From Cytobacillus solani (GTDB lineage Bacteria; Bacillota; Bacilli; Bacillales; Cytobacillaceae): a stretch of DNA of 64,000 bases. Under the pieces are notes generated by a model. It did not search any database, was not told where the DNA came from, and saw only the letters and a list, made by a program, of their open reading frames with translations. The position numbers were made by a program, and so were the translations under genes. The stretch is taken from assembly GCF_001420595.1 (NCBI RefSeq), contig NZ_LJIX01000006.1, forward strand, positions 2,775,058 through 2,839,057, read 5' to 3'. Shown piece by piece: positions 27,900-37,124 of the stretch (position 1 is its first letter; each line of letters begins with the position of its first letter).

Positions 27900-29006
27900 T
27901 TATAACAAAGCATCTGCCTCAACAATTTCCACCGTTAAATATTCTTTCAAAGATAAATCCATTTCATACGGGGTTATTTCCAGACCTTCCTCATCTGTTA
28001 AAATTCTAATTTCTGGTCTGCCAACCGCATTGAAATTGTATTTAGATACGATGCCTGTTCTCCCATCATTTAATTTCACAGTTAGTCCAGGTGGGTAGAT
28101 GGCAATACAATTTTTAAATAATTGAATTTGGTTACTTTCGAATTGAGTGCCACTCCCGCTATACAGAATTTCAAGACCTTGGTGAGGAAGCATGGCCGGA
28201 CGATAATCTCTATGACTCGTAACCGCATCAAATACATCAGCTACACTCAATATTTTTGCGTATTTATGAATCTCGTTGTTCTGCAATCCTCTCGGATAAC
28301 CTGTTCCATCTATTCGTTCATGATGTTGGAGTGCACAATGTGCAACAGTTAAGGGGAGTTCGTGAATTCTTTTAAGGTGATCAAATCCTAATTCACAATG
28401 GGATTTCATTTGCTCATATTCATCTTCCGTTAATTTTCCAGGTTTATTTAGAACTTCCCTGGGAATATATATTTTCCCCAGATCATGTAACATCGCACCT
28501 AGGCCAATTTCTTCGATATTTTTAAGCGGCAGGCCATTCTCTATTGCCAGCTGGCAAGCATAGATCGACACATTTAGACTATGTGTATAAACATGATTCT
28601 CATATACTTTTGTCGTTGCTAATAAATTAAGTGCTATTCTGTTTTCAGTTAAACTGCAGAGAATATCCTTATAAATCTTTTGCATGCTGCGAACCGCTCT
28701 GCCTGATTTAGCCATATGCTCTAATTTAGATTTATAAGGATTCAACCCTGCTATATCATCCAACCCTTCCGTAATTACATTCATTGCTTCAACGCGTAAT
28801 TCTTCAGGAATAGAATCCACGATTTCAATCCCTTCAGACATCTCATCCTCAACATATACTGTAGATACATTGAAATTCATTAGTTTTCTTATCAAACTAT
28901 CGGTTAAGTACGTTCCCTTTGTCAAAAGAACCCTGCCATTCTCTTGATAAATCGATTTACCTAATCTCGTCCCCGTTTTACATCCATCCAATTTAATTAA
29001 ACGCAT
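27900..29006 (-). CDS. HD-GYP domain c-di-GMP phosphodiesterase
   Basis: This 368-residue cytosolic protein has an N-terminal region of about 120 residues without a recognised sensor fold. An HD-GYP domain follows (about 125-310) with HSLNVS, the metal pair MLHDLGK, HCELGFDHLK and the GYP motif HHERIDGTGYPRGL. A short C-terminal beta domain ends the protein. The motifs are complete, so hydrolysis of c-di-GMP (or of a related cyclic dinucleotide) is expected. It is monocistronic and one of four c-di-GMP metabolic proteins in the window. Confidence 0.93.
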   Translation of the reverse strand: MRLIKLDGCKTGTRLGKSIYQENGRVLLTKGTYLTDSLIRKLMNFNVSTVYVEDEMSEGIEIVDSIPEELRVEAMNVITEGLDDIAGLNPYKSKLEHMAKSGRAVRSMQKIYKDILCSLTENRIALNLLATTKVYENHVYTHSLNVSIYACQLAIENGLPLKNIEEIGLGAMLHDLGKIYIPREVLNKPGKLTEDEYEQMKSHCELGFDHLKRIHELPLTVAHCALQHHERIDGTGYPRGLQNNEIHKYAKILSVADVFDAVTSHRDYRPAMLPHQGLEILYSGSGTQFESNQIQLFKNCIAIYPPGLTVKLNDGRTGIVSKYNFNAVGRPEIRILTDEEGLEITPYEMDLSLKEYLTVEIVEADALL

Positions 29007-29249
29007 GATTCCTTCTCCAGTTTCCCCTATAAATATATATTCAAGTTGCTTATTTCCTATTAATTTTTGTCCTCTAATTTCTTATAGGTACATGATACTA
29101 TACCATTCGAAATATTTGTATAAAAATACGCATACATTTTAAATTTTCTTTCCTGTCATGCTTCAAAATTTTCCCTTCTAAACAGAAGGATGCATCATTT
29201 GCTGTTGGTTAAAATAACAAGGGCTAAAAATTTTGTGGAGGATATGCAG

Positions 29250-30539
29250 ATGAACAACTTTTTAAAGCAAAAAAATGAATGGAGAGAAGTTTTAAAAATC
29301 GTTAAGCAATTAGACCCGAAAAAATTAGAGATTGTAAAATCTACCTTACCAATCCTGAAGGAACATGGTGAGACGATTACGAAGCATTTTTATCAGCGAA
29401 TGTTTAAAAGTCATCCTGAATTACTTAATATTTTTAATCAAACACATCAAAAGACTGGACATCAGCCAAAGGCATTAGCAGATGCAGTCTATGCAGCGGC
29501 AGCCAATATTGAAGATATGAGTAAAATCATGCCGGCACTTGAGAGAATTGGAGAAAAGCATCGAAGCTTGCAAATTAAACCTGAACACTATCCAATTGTA
29601 GACGAGAACCTCCTTGGTGCGATAAAGGAAATATTAGGCGGTGGAGCAACTGAAGAAGTACTTGATGCATGGGCAGATGCCTATGAAATCATTTCTGATG
29701 TCTTTATTCGCATGGAGAGTAATATGTACAAAACAACTGAGGCACAGCCTGGAGGATGGGGCGGTTTCAGAGACTTTATCATCGATAAAAAAGTGGACGA
29801 GAGTGAAATTATTACTTCCTTTTATTTAAAGCCAAAGGATGGACAAGATATCGCACGATTTATTCCAGGACAATATATCACAATCAAAGCTGAAATTCCC
29901 GGTCAAATCAATACTCATTTACGGCAATATAGCCTGTCAGATCGCCCAGGGGTTGACTATTACCGTATTAGTGTAAAACGGGAGGATGAGAAGGAAAATG
30001 ATATTCCAGCTGGGATTGTCTCCTCCTTCCTCCATCATCAAATGAAAGCTGGCGATATTTTACCAATGACAGCTCCTGCAGGTGATTTTTATTTAAATAC
30101 CGAGAGTCCTCTGCCTGTTGTTTTATTAAGTGGAGGAGTAGGACTCACTCCTACCATCTCCATGCTAAATGCTTTAATCGCTGAACAGCCGGAGAAAGAA
30201 GTGTACTTTATTCATGCTGCGAGAAACAGTCGTGTACATGCATTCAAGGAGCATGTAGAGGGGCTTGCAAAAGAAAATAAACAAGTAAAATCCATTTTTG
30301 TCTATGATCATCCATCAGAAGAAGACCGGAAGTCAGGAGTAATAGCTAAAGAAGGCTATGTTACACTTGAGTGGCTCCAGGAGATTCTTCCAACAAAGGA
30401 GGCTGACTATTATTTCTGTGGACCAGAACCTTTTATGAGGGTAGTGAATCGAGCTTTAAAACAATGGGGAGTACCTTCTGATAGAATTCATTATGAATTT
30501 TTTGGTTCCTTTGGGGACTTGGCTGCAAATGTGGAGTAG
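29250..30539 (+). CDS. hmp: Flavohemoprotein (nitric oxide dioxygenase)
   Basis: The protein has about 429 residues. An N-terminal globin (about 25-160, with the distal KHFYQRMF helix and proximal His in EKHRSL) is followed by an FAD domain (RQYSLS) and an NAD-binding domain (LLSGGVGLTPTISML, YFCGPEPFM). It converts NO to nitrate with NAD(P)H. The N-terminus is about 20 residues longer than usual. The ATG at 29250 lies eight bases after GGAGG. An AT-rich stretch at 29132-29148 weakly resembles an NsrR site, which would fit the family, but the match is poor. Confidence 0.95.
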   Translation: MNNFLKQKNEWREVLKIVKQLDPKKLEIVKSTLPILKEHGETITKHFYQRMFKSHPELLNIFNQTHQKTGHQPKALADAVYAAAANIEDMSKIMPALERIGEKHRSLQIKPEHYPIVDENLLGAIKEILGGGATEEVLDAWADAYEIISDVFIRMESNMYKTTEAQPGGWGGFRDFIIDKKVDESEIITSFYLKPKDGQDIARFIPGQYITIKAEIPGQINTHLRQYSLSDRPGVDYYRISVKREDEKENDIPAGIVSSFLHHQMKAGDILPMTAPAGDFYLNTESPLPVVLLSGGVGLTPTISMLNALIAEQPEKEVYFIHAARNSRVHAFKEHVEGLAKENKQVKSIFVYDHPSEEDRKSGVIAKEGYVTLEWLQEILPTKEADYYFCGPEPFMRVVNRALKQWGVPSDRIHYEFFGSFGDLAANVE

Positions 30540-30579
30540 GATGAAATTTGGCAATAGGGACAGGGTAAATCCCCTGGCC

Positions 30580-32853
30580 CTATTCTGTTGAATAGAGATG
30601 TAACTCGTGCATCGCTCGAGTACATGCTGTATAGAAAAGTCTGCGCTCGCTATCTTTACCGTAGGCTGACGTATTATGGATAATGACTGCATCAAACTCA
30701 ATGCCTTTTGCTAAATAAGATGGGATGACTAAAACACCTGTTTCAAATGTTACAGTTCCTTTTTCCATTAAACGTACAGGTAAGTCTCCGCTAATCTTCT
30801 CATATACTTCTGTGCTTTCCTTTGCTGTCTTGCAAATAATCGCAATCGTTTCATGACCGTTTCTATTCAATTCCTTCACTCTTTCAATAATAGAAGGGAT
30901 TAATTGCTCCTTTTCTACTATTGTTAAAGTTGGCTCATCCCCATCACGGTTAAATGCTTCTATGTGATATCCATCTTTTAGCAATGTCTTTGTAAATTCA
31001 ACGATTGGACGAGTAGAGCGATAGCTTCGAGTCAACACAATCATTTCCTTGTCCTCTTCTTCTAATCCGTTTGCTGCCATCGCTACCTCTTCATGTGAAT
31101 GCATGTAGATACCTTGATTGATATCTCCGAGTAACGTCATTTTACTATTAGGAAATAATTGTTTTAAATAAGCAAGCTGGAACGGGCTATAATCTTGCGC
31201 CTCATCGATGAACAAATGGCGAATCGACGAATGCGTCTTCCTTCCTTCTATTTTGTCTTTAAAGTAAACAAATGGAGTAGCATCTTCATAGCTGATTTCT
31301 AGCGAATTAAGTTGCATGAATGATAACTTACGTATATCATCCCAATTTTCTGGAATAGGCACATTCAATTTGTTTAGCATATTCTCTTTAAATAGCTGAT
31401 TATACATACCCAAATAATGAATAAAACCGAATGATCTCACTCGTTTAATAATCGGTTTAAAATAGCGAGTGACGACAATTTCAGACAGCAGCTCTTCTTC
31501 TTGGGCGAAATCATCGAACGTATCTTCACTAAATCGTTTTTCAACTTGAAGTTTCTTAAATACTTCAGCATAGTCTTCTTTTTCTAGGAATTGAATTTCT
31601 TCCTTCACCCAATCCTTACGTTTTTCTAATTTCTTTCGTTTCTTTAATTCTTTTACAATCCATTCCTGTAAAAGCTGAATCCGGTTCGGAATGGAAATAG
31701 CTGTGTTAAAGGAATAAAATTTTTCACTTAGCTGCTCTTTTGTTAATAATGGTTTATTCTTTAGTTTTATATCTTTAAACAGAAATCCTCCTGTATTTAA
31801 AAATCGGAGATAACTGTCAACGATGTCTTTAAACTGGAGATTTGATTTTAATTGAATGCTGCGGACACGATTTTCATATTCAGATGATTCATCTGTGTTA
31901 AGCAAATATTCTAGCTGTGAAAACGGATCTTCTAGCTTTAATGAGCCGCCTGCTCGATGATTTAAATATTCTTGGAAGGTTGTTTGCTGCATATTCTCCT
32001 CCCCTAACTCAGGGAGTACGGTCGCGACATAACTATTAAATAGTGGATTAGGTGAAAAAAGCATAATATTTTGGGAAGATAACATGCCTCTATATCGATA
32101 GAGCAAATAGGCAATCCGCTGAAGGGCTGCAGATGTTTTTCCACTTCCGGCAACTCCCTGAACAATCAATAGCTTGCTTTTTTCATTGCGAATGATTTGA
32201 TTTTGCTCTCTTTGTATGGTAGCAACGATGCTTTTCATTTGGGTATTCGCATTATTGCCCAATACCTCCTGAAGAACTTGGTCACCAATGGTAACGCCCG
32301 TATCAAACATACCTTCTATCTCACTGTTGCGAATAATAAATTGCCTTTTAAGAGTCATATCCCCTTCAATGATTCCTTCAGGTGTTGTATACCTTGCCTC
32401 CCCAGGCGGATAATCATAATAAAGACTGGAAATCGGTGCTCTCCAATCATAAATAAGGAAATTTTCATTTTCTTTATCTAAGAAGGAAGTAATGCCAATA
32501 TAAATCGATTCCAGATTGGATTCACCCTCTTCCTTAAAATCTACACGACCAAAATAGGGAGAATGCTTTAATCTGTTAAGTGTTTTAATTTGCCGATCTA
32601 GTTGCCCTTGACTTCTTTCACGTTCTAGAAGCAGCTCTGCTTGCTGTTTAATACTGAAGAATGTTTCATCGATGTCATCTGGTCCATCCATGTTAACCCT
32701 CACATCATCCCAAAACGTTTTTCTTATTTCAAGAGCATCAGAACTGACTTTTTTCACGTGCTGACTAAGGCTGTCTATTTTTTGCTGAATTCCCTCTGCG
32801 ATAAAATAAATTCTTTTTTGCTCTTCTTGTTTTTCCATTTGTTCATTACTCAT
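30580..32853 (-). CDS. helD: HelD-like superfamily 1 helicase / RNA polymerase recycling factor
   Basis: This 757-residue protein has a long N-terminal coiled coil, Walker A in VQGVAGSGKTSAALQR, a central insertion (about 330-530), LFIDEAQDYSPFQL (motif II), LTRSYRST and a C-terminal AKGIEFDAVII / YTACTRAMHEL segment. This is the UvrD-like layout of HelD, which releases RNA polymerase from DNA in Bacillus. Length is normal. The start follows GGGAG. Its stop lies inside a hairpin (30552-30585) shared with the convergent hmp gene. Confidence 0.94.
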   Translation of the reverse strand: MSNEQMEKQEEQKRIYFIAEGIQQKIDSLSQHVKKVSSDALEIRKTFWDDVRVNMDGPDDIDETFFSIKQQAELLLERERSQGQLDRQIKTLNRLKHSPYFGRVDFKEEGESNLESIYIGITSFLDKENENFLIYDWRAPISSLYYDYPPGEARYTTPEGIIEGDMTLKRQFIIRNSEIEGMFDTGVTIGDQVLQEVLGNNANTQMKSIVATIQREQNQIIRNEKSKLLIVQGVAGSGKTSAALQRIAYLLYRYRGMLSSQNIMLFSPNPLFNSYVATVLPELGEENMQQTTFQEYLNHRAGGSLKLEDPFSQLEYLLNTDESSEYENRVRSIQLKSNLQFKDIVDSYLRFLNTGGFLFKDIKLKNKPLLTKEQLSEKFYSFNTAISIPNRIQLLQEWIVKELKKRKKLEKRKDWVKEEIQFLEKEDYAEVFKKLQVEKRFSEDTFDDFAQEEELLSEIVVTRYFKPIIKRVRSFGFIHYLGMYNQLFKENMLNKLNVPIPENWDDIRKLSFMQLNSLEISYEDATPFVYFKDKIEGRKTHSSIRHLFIDEAQDYSPFQLAYLKQLFPNSKMTLLGDINQGIYMHSHEEVAMAANGLEEEDKEMIVLTRSYRSTRPIVEFTKTLLKDGYHIEAFNRDGDEPTLTIVEKEQLIPSIIERVKELNRNGHETIAIICKTAKESTEVYEKISGDLPVRLMEKGTVTFETGVLVIPSYLAKGIEFDAVIIHNTSAYGKDSERRLFYTACTRAMHELHLYSTE

Positions 32854-32878
32854 GAAATCACTCCCAATATTTCAATGT

Positions 32879-32907
32879 TTGACAATTGGTTGTTTTTGTG
32901 ATAATAT
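32879..32907 (+). promoter_or_regulatory. Strong sigma-A-like promoter for a candidate small RNA
   Basis: TTGACA (32879-32884), a 17-bp spacer and TATA-like TAATAT (32902-32907) lie on the plus strand. The nearest plus-strand gene starts 280 bp away, beyond two terminator-like hairpins. Confidence 0.6.
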
Positions 32908-32913
32908 TAAAGA

Positions 32914-33048
32914 TGGATAAATATTAATTTTTACATTAATTAGACATTTAGACGCGACTTTTATTTTAGCATGCTATTGCTTTTTGTGCAATGCGCTTTT
33001 TTTACATATGCATATTATGTCACAAGCAGGCGAATTGCCTGCTTTTTT
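32914..33048 (+). ncRNA. Candidate small RNA between helD and the MHYT-EAL gene
   Basis: Starting about seven bases after the promoter at 32879-32907, the transcript would meet a hairpin with ATTGC/GCAAT and AGC/GCT pairs ending in seven T (to 33003). It would then meet a stronger terminator AGCAGGC-GAATT-GCCTGCT with six T (33025-33048). Expected RNA lengths are about 90 and 135 nt. No credible open reading frame with a ribosome binding site lies inside. I do not recognise an RNA family. Confidence 0.5.
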
Positions 33049-33185
33049 CTTTTGTGTCCCACGAATAATTTGAAAATAATGATTAATAGCATTTCTATTG
33101 ACCTTATAGTGTAATCCTTCTAAAATCATGAGTAGTTTAATAGTCATATTTTCCATATTACATAGTTTTAGAAAGAGGGTTTATC

Positions 33186-35213
33186 GTGTTTTCACCACCT
33201 CCAATCAATAACAGCATTGAGGTCAGTGGGGAATACTCACTTCCAATCGTTATCTTATCCATCATCATCGCTAGTCTTGCATCATTTACAGCTATTTCTA
33301 TGAATGAACGAATCCAAAAAAACAGCTTCTTCCACCGTAATTTTTGGTTAATATTAGCATCGATTGCAATGGGTTTTGGTATATGGTCCATGCACTTTGT
33401 AGGTATGAGTGCACTTTCACTCCCTTTTATGATGCATTATGATTATTTACTTACATGTTTATCCATTATCCCTTCTATTATTGCTTCATTTTTGGCCTTT
33501 TACATCGTGAACCAAAAAAAGCGATCCTTTGCGTCCTATTTATTATCAGGAATTTTCATGGGGATCGGCATAGCCACCATGCACTATACCGGTATGGCAT
33601 CAATGGTCATGGACGCCTATTATGTATATAATCCATGGATGTTTATCACCTCCATTATCATTGCTATCTTGGTCTCATTTGTTGCTATTTATATATTTTC
33701 CCGCCAGCAAAGATATGCGAAAAATAACTATATAAAAGCCATTACATCAATCATGATGGGATTAGCAGTTCCGAGTATGCATTATATCGGTATGGCAGGG
33801 ACAACCTTTTATCTGCCCCGACAACAAGCGATGGCTACTGAGCATCATATGAACATGACATTATTGATTACTGGGGTCACAATCGGCATTATCTTATTAT
33901 TAGGTTTATTGCAATTATCAAGTTTAGTCGATCGCTATGTAGATTTTCGAGTGAGTCATATTGATATATTGACTAAACTGCCAAATAGACGCAGTTTTGA
34001 GAAGGCTATTAACGATGAAGATGTCTATCGAAGCATAGCCGTATGGAATCTCCATAATCTCGAAAAGGTGAATAATGATCAAGGATATCATTTTGGTGAC
34101 GAAGTGATTCAATATGCTGCTAATGCCTTACATCAGCTAAACCTCCCATTAAGCAGCCTTTATCGAATTGATGGAAATCGCCTAGCACTGCTTTTGCAGG
34201 GAAAAGACCGACTTGTTGAGCTTCAGCAGGCCATGAAAACCCTCTCTGCAAAATGGACTCAACCGATTATGATCCAAGAAAAGAAAATTCTCTTACAGGG
34301 TGTCTGTGCCATATCAACTATAGATGATCATCAAAGCCCAAAAAGGTTATATTCAGATATTCTTGCCGTACTATCCAGTCCGGGTATTCAATATCAGAAC
34401 GAGGTCATCCGTTTCGATCCGCTCATTCATACATATTCATTTGAGCAAGAGATTTTAAATAGCATTGATCAAGCGATGAAAAATGATGATCTATTTCTAG
34501 TCTATCAACCGAAAGTATATGCTGGCACACATAAAATGGTAGGACTGGAAGCGCTGATCAGATGGAATCATCCTGAACATGGATTTCTCTCCCCAGGTGT
34601 TTTTATCCCAATTTTAGAACAAAGCCATCGGATAAGCGACGTGACAAACTGGGTCATTTATAAAGTGTGTAATCAAATTAAAATTTGGGAGGAGCAGAAA
34701 TTACCTCTTTACCAAATAGCGATTAATATCCCTGGAGAGTATGTTACTTCTCCGAGACTATTAAAAACATTAAAAAAAGCATTAAATAAATATAGTATTA
34801 GTCCTAGTCATTTGGAGCTAGAAATAACAGAAACGAGCGTCATGGAATCAGCAGAATCTTCTATGAGAGCAATAAATACCTTTAGAGAAACCGGTTTTTC
34901 CGTTGCACTCGATGATTTCGGGACTGGCATTTCCTCGCTCTCAAATTTAAGACAAATGCCTATTTCAACCCTTAAGATAGATAAGTCCTTTGTGGATGAA
35001 GTGCCTCAATCTGAAAAAGATTCAGCTATCTTAGAAGCGATTATCGCACTTGGTCATTCATTAAATTTAAATGTGGTTATTGAAGGGGTAGAAACTAAAA
35101 ATCAAGTAGACTTTTTATCCTCTTCAGGATCCCTACTCTTATTACAAGGCTATTATTTTGCTAAACCAATGATTCCTGACGAATTGATGGAATGGATTAA
35201 GAGCAATAGCTAA
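33186..35213 (+). CDS. MHYT - degenerate GGDEF - EAL protein (probable c-di-GMP phosphodiesterase)
   Basis: This 675-residue protein starts at GTG after AGAGGG. The N-terminal membrane domain has about seven helices with three MHYT units (SMHFVGM, TMHYTGM, SMHYIGM near residues 69, 132 and 197), proposed to bind metal or gas. The GGDEF domain is degenerate: IDGNRL replaces the active-site motif. The EAL domain (about 420-670) keeps GLEALIRW, LELEITE, LDDFGTG, LKIDKSFV, IEGVET and LQGYYF, so phosphodiesterase activity is expected. It resembles B. subtilis YkoW without its PAS domain. Confidence 0.93.
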   Translation: MFSPPPINNSIEVSGEYSLPIVILSIIIASLASFTAISMNERIQKNSFFHRNFWLILASIAMGFGIWSMHFVGMSALSLPFMMHYDYLLTCLSIIPSIIASFLAFYIVNQKKRSFASYLLSGIFMGIGIATMHYTGMASMVMDAYYVYNPWMFITSIIIAILVSFVAIYIFSRQQRYAKNNYIKAITSIMMGLAVPSMHYIGMAGTTFYLPRQQAMATEHHMNMTLLITGVTIGIILLLGLLQLSSLVDRYVDFRVSHIDILTKLPNRRSFEKAINDEDVYRSIAVWNLHNLEKVNNDQGYHFGDEVIQYAANALHQLNLPLSSLYRIDGNRLALLLQGKDRLVELQQAMKTLSAKWTQPIMIQEKKILLQGVCAISTIDDHQSPKRLYSDILAVLSSPGIQYQNEVIRFDPLIHTYSFEQEILNSIDQAMKNDDLFLVYQPKVYAGTHKMVGLEALIRWNHPEHGFLSPGVFIPILEQSHRISDVTNWVIYKVCNQIKIWEEQKLPLYQIAINIPGEYVTSPRLLKTLKKALNKYSISPSHLELEITETSVMESAESSMRAINTFRETGFSVALDDFGTGISSLSNLRQMPISTLKIDKSFVDEVPQSEKDSAILEAIIALGHSLNLNVVIEGVETKNQVDFLSSSGSLLLLQGYYFAKPMIPDELMEWIKSNS

Positions 35214-35270
35214 TTGGTGGATATAAGCAAAGAATACGGGTATACTAGGTCTGGGAATATTTAGTAATAT

Positions 35271-35312
35271 CTAGCTCCAGCGCCTAGCCCCGACAAGGCG
35301 CTTCCGCTTTTA
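35271..35312 (-). repeat. Shortened copy of the dispersed repeat
   Basis: CTAGCTCCAGCGCCTA and CAAGGCGCTTCCGCTTTT match, in reverse orientation, the two outer ends of copies A and B (GATAGGCGCTGGAACTAG and GCAAGCGCCTTGG). The middle of about 100 bp is missing. It ends just before the ribosome binding site of the small gene at 35331. Confidence 0.6.
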
Positions 35313-35330
35313 ATATAAGGAGGTGTTTAA

Positions 35331-35555
35331 GTGTTAGATTTAACGAGTAATATGGAATTCGAAATAAAAAGCTGCTTCACACCAAACATTAGCAATTCTC
35401 ATTCATTAAAGGTTCTGGACGTTACATCGTCAAGTGTCATCATTCAAATGAACGATCCTGATTGCAGAGGTGTCTTTCCATTAGATAGCTTTCAATATTG
35501 GATAAAAAAAGGCTCACTCATACAAATCCATGATACAGAGAAAAAAACATCGTGA
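35331..35555 (+). CDS. Small hypothetical protein (74 aa)
   Basis: I do not recognise this protein. It starts with GTG seven bases after a strong GGAGG. It is soluble, with a probable beta-rich core (SLKVLDVTSSSVIIQM, GSLIQIHD), resembling a small beta-barrel such as PilZ-like or DUF-type folds without a diagnostic motif. A clean terminator directly follows, which supports a real gene. It lies 117 bp after the MHYT-EAL gene and could be co-transcribed with it. Confidence 0.6.
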   Translation: MLDLTSNMEFEIKSCFTPNISNSHSLKVLDVTSSSVIIQMNDPDCRGVFPLDSFQYWIKKGSLIQIHDTEKKTS

Positions 35556-35586
35556 AAAACATCCTTTTACTGAGGATGTTTTTTTG
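35556..35586 (+). terminator. Terminator after the 74-aa gene
   Basis: AAAACATCCT pairs with AGGATGTTTT, followed by further T. It lies directly after the stop codon. Confidence 0.9.
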
Positions 35587-35646
35587 CTCTTGTAATCAAA
35601 GACGGATACTCTTAAAATTAAGGTAAAAATGAACAGGAAGTGGGAC

Positions 35647-36561
35647 ATGATTATAAAAGAACGCTGCGAACCAATAGAATTAGAGATAATGAAATATATA
35701 AAAGTCAGATCAACGTTATCTGCAACGGAGATGAAAAATTATTCGGTGCTCCTTAAAGGTTATGAAGGCGAAAAAGAGTTTGACAAGTGGACAGAAAATC
35801 TTTCATGCGATTGTTTCATTTTAAATGATTTACTGCTTGAATATGATCATAATGTTTTTCAAATAGATACACTACTAATCACTCATGAAACTTTTTACTT
35901 AATTAATGTGAAGAATTATGATGGTGACTATTATTATGAATCAGCAAAATGGTTTACCCTATCTCGATCAGAAATTAAAGATCCTCTGCTCCAGCTAAAG
36001 CGAAGTGACTACTTATTACAGCAGCTGATCCGTAGCCTTGGATTTCCTAACTATTCTACTGAAGCACTCCTTGTATTCATCAATCCCCATTTCCACCTTT
36101 ACCAAGCCCCTATGAACCTGCCGATTATTTATCCAGCACAGCTAGAACGTTTTAAAAATAAATTAAATAAGCAGACTGCAAAATTAAATGATAGACACTC
36201 TAAAATGGCTAAACTATTAATATCACTTCATAAAACAACTTCCTTTTATACTCAAATACCTGATTATGATTATGAACAACTAAATAAGGGCATAGTCTGT
36301 TCGTCATGCAGTTCGATTAATCTTAATTTGAACAAGGATAAGGTGGTGTGCCTGAAGTGTGGATGCGTTGAGCCTGTTGAATTAGCAGTTTTGCGCAGTG
36401 TTGAGGAGTTTAAGCTGCTTTTTCCTAATAAGAAGATCACGACGCAAATGATTTATGAATGGTGTGCAGTGATTAAATCGAGGAAAACGATTCGGAGAAT
36501 TCTAAGAACGAACTTTAAACATATTGGCTATGGCAGTTCGTCATATTATGTAAGTGATTAA
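35647..36561 (+). CDS. NERD (nuclease-related) domain protein with zinc ribbon
   Basis: The protein has about 304 residues. The N-terminus MIIKERCEPIELE is the usual start of Bacillus NERD proteins, so I prefer the ATG at 35647 over the one at 35629. The NERD domain (about 40-160) contains GYEGEKEFDKW, FQIDTLLIT and a conserved Lys in INVKNYDG, a fold related to restriction-like nucleases. A C-terminal zinc ribbon has CSSC and CLKC. Function is unknown; a nucleic-acid role is suggested by the fold. Confidence 0.85.
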   Translation: MIIKERCEPIELEIMKYIKVRSTLSATEMKNYSVLLKGYEGEKEFDKWTENLSCDCFILNDLLLEYDHNVFQIDTLLITHETFYLINVKNYDGDYYYESAKWFTLSRSEIKDPLLQLKRSDYLLQQLIRSLGFPNYSTEALLVFINPHFHLYQAPMNLPIIYPAQLERFKNKLNKQTAKLNDRHSKMAKLLISLHKTTSFYTQIPDYDYEQLNKGIVCSSCSSINLNLNKDKVVCLKCGCVEPVELAVLRSVEEFKLLFPNKKITTQMIYEWCAVIKSRKTIRRILRTNFKHIGYGSSSYYVSD

Positions 36562-36642
36562 TAGGTATCTATTAATGATTTTTATTTGTTACTCGGTGAC
36601 ATCTACTATTTTAGTGAACGTATATACTTTTTTAGAATGTTT

Positions 36643-36673
36643 ACGGTCACATGCAAAGTGTGCATCTGACCGT
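36643..36673 (+). terminator. Hairpin downstream of the NERD gene
   Basis: ACGGTCACATGCA pairs with TGCATCTGACCGT (one mismatch) around a very short loop. The T-run (CTATAGCTTTTT) begins a few bases later, so it is a plausible but not ideal terminator. Confidence 0.5.
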
Positions 36674-36744
36674 CTATAGCTTTTTATACTTTCTCGAGTA
36701 CATATAAGCTCTGCTTGTAACCACTCTATAGTTTATTCGGCTGT

Positions 36745-37075
36745 CACGGGCACAAGGACACATCTCTTGTTACCGCTCCCTTGCTTTTTCTGCTACCACG
36801 GGCACATGTGCGCCCCTCTTGTTACCGCTTTCTTGCTTTTTCTGCTTCCACGGGCACATGTGCGCCCCTCTTGTTACCGCTCTCTTGCTTTTTTTTGCTG
36901 TCACGGGCACAAGGGCACATCTCTTGTTACCGCTCTCTTGTTTTTTTTGCTTCTACGGGCACGTGTGCGCCACTCTTGTTACCGCTCCCTAGCTTTTTTC
37001 TACTTCCATGAGCACATGTGCACCACTCTTGTTACCGCTCTCTTGCTTTTTCTGCTTCCACGGGCACATATAATT
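36745..37075. repeat. 52-bp tandem repeat array (6 full units plus a partial)
   Basis: Units start at 36745, 36797, 36849, 36902, 36954, 37007 and 37059, spaced 52-53 bp. The unit reads roughly CACGGGCACATGTGCGCCCC, then TCTTGTTACCGCTCTCTTGC, then TTTTTCTGCTTC. Units 2, 3 and 6 contain the perfect palindrome GCACATGTGC; units 1 and 4 carry GGGCACAAGG variants instead. The period is not a multiple of three, so apparent reading frames in it are not genes. It fills the gap between two convergent genes. Confidence 0.9.
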
Positions 37076-37124
37076 CCTAATTTGACGACATACGTATCTT
37101 CTTTGTAAAGCCATCTAGCCTCTA

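Noticed and set aside
29132-29148. NsrR operator before hmp
   Set aside because: Only a partial match to the dyad consensus in AT-rich DNA; expected from biology but not supported enough to list.
32974-33156. 60-codon reading frame on the minus strand
   Set aside because: No Shine-Dalgarno sequence, no recognisable pattern, and it runs through two plus-strand terminator hairpins.
36745-37075. CRISPR array
   Set aside because: The 52-bp units are contiguous copies with no variable spacers of constant length, and there are no cas genes.
36767-37108. Protein-coding gene in the tandem array (113 and 76 codons)
   Set aside because: The repeat period is not a multiple of three, the frames are low-complexity products of the repeats and there is no ribosome binding site.
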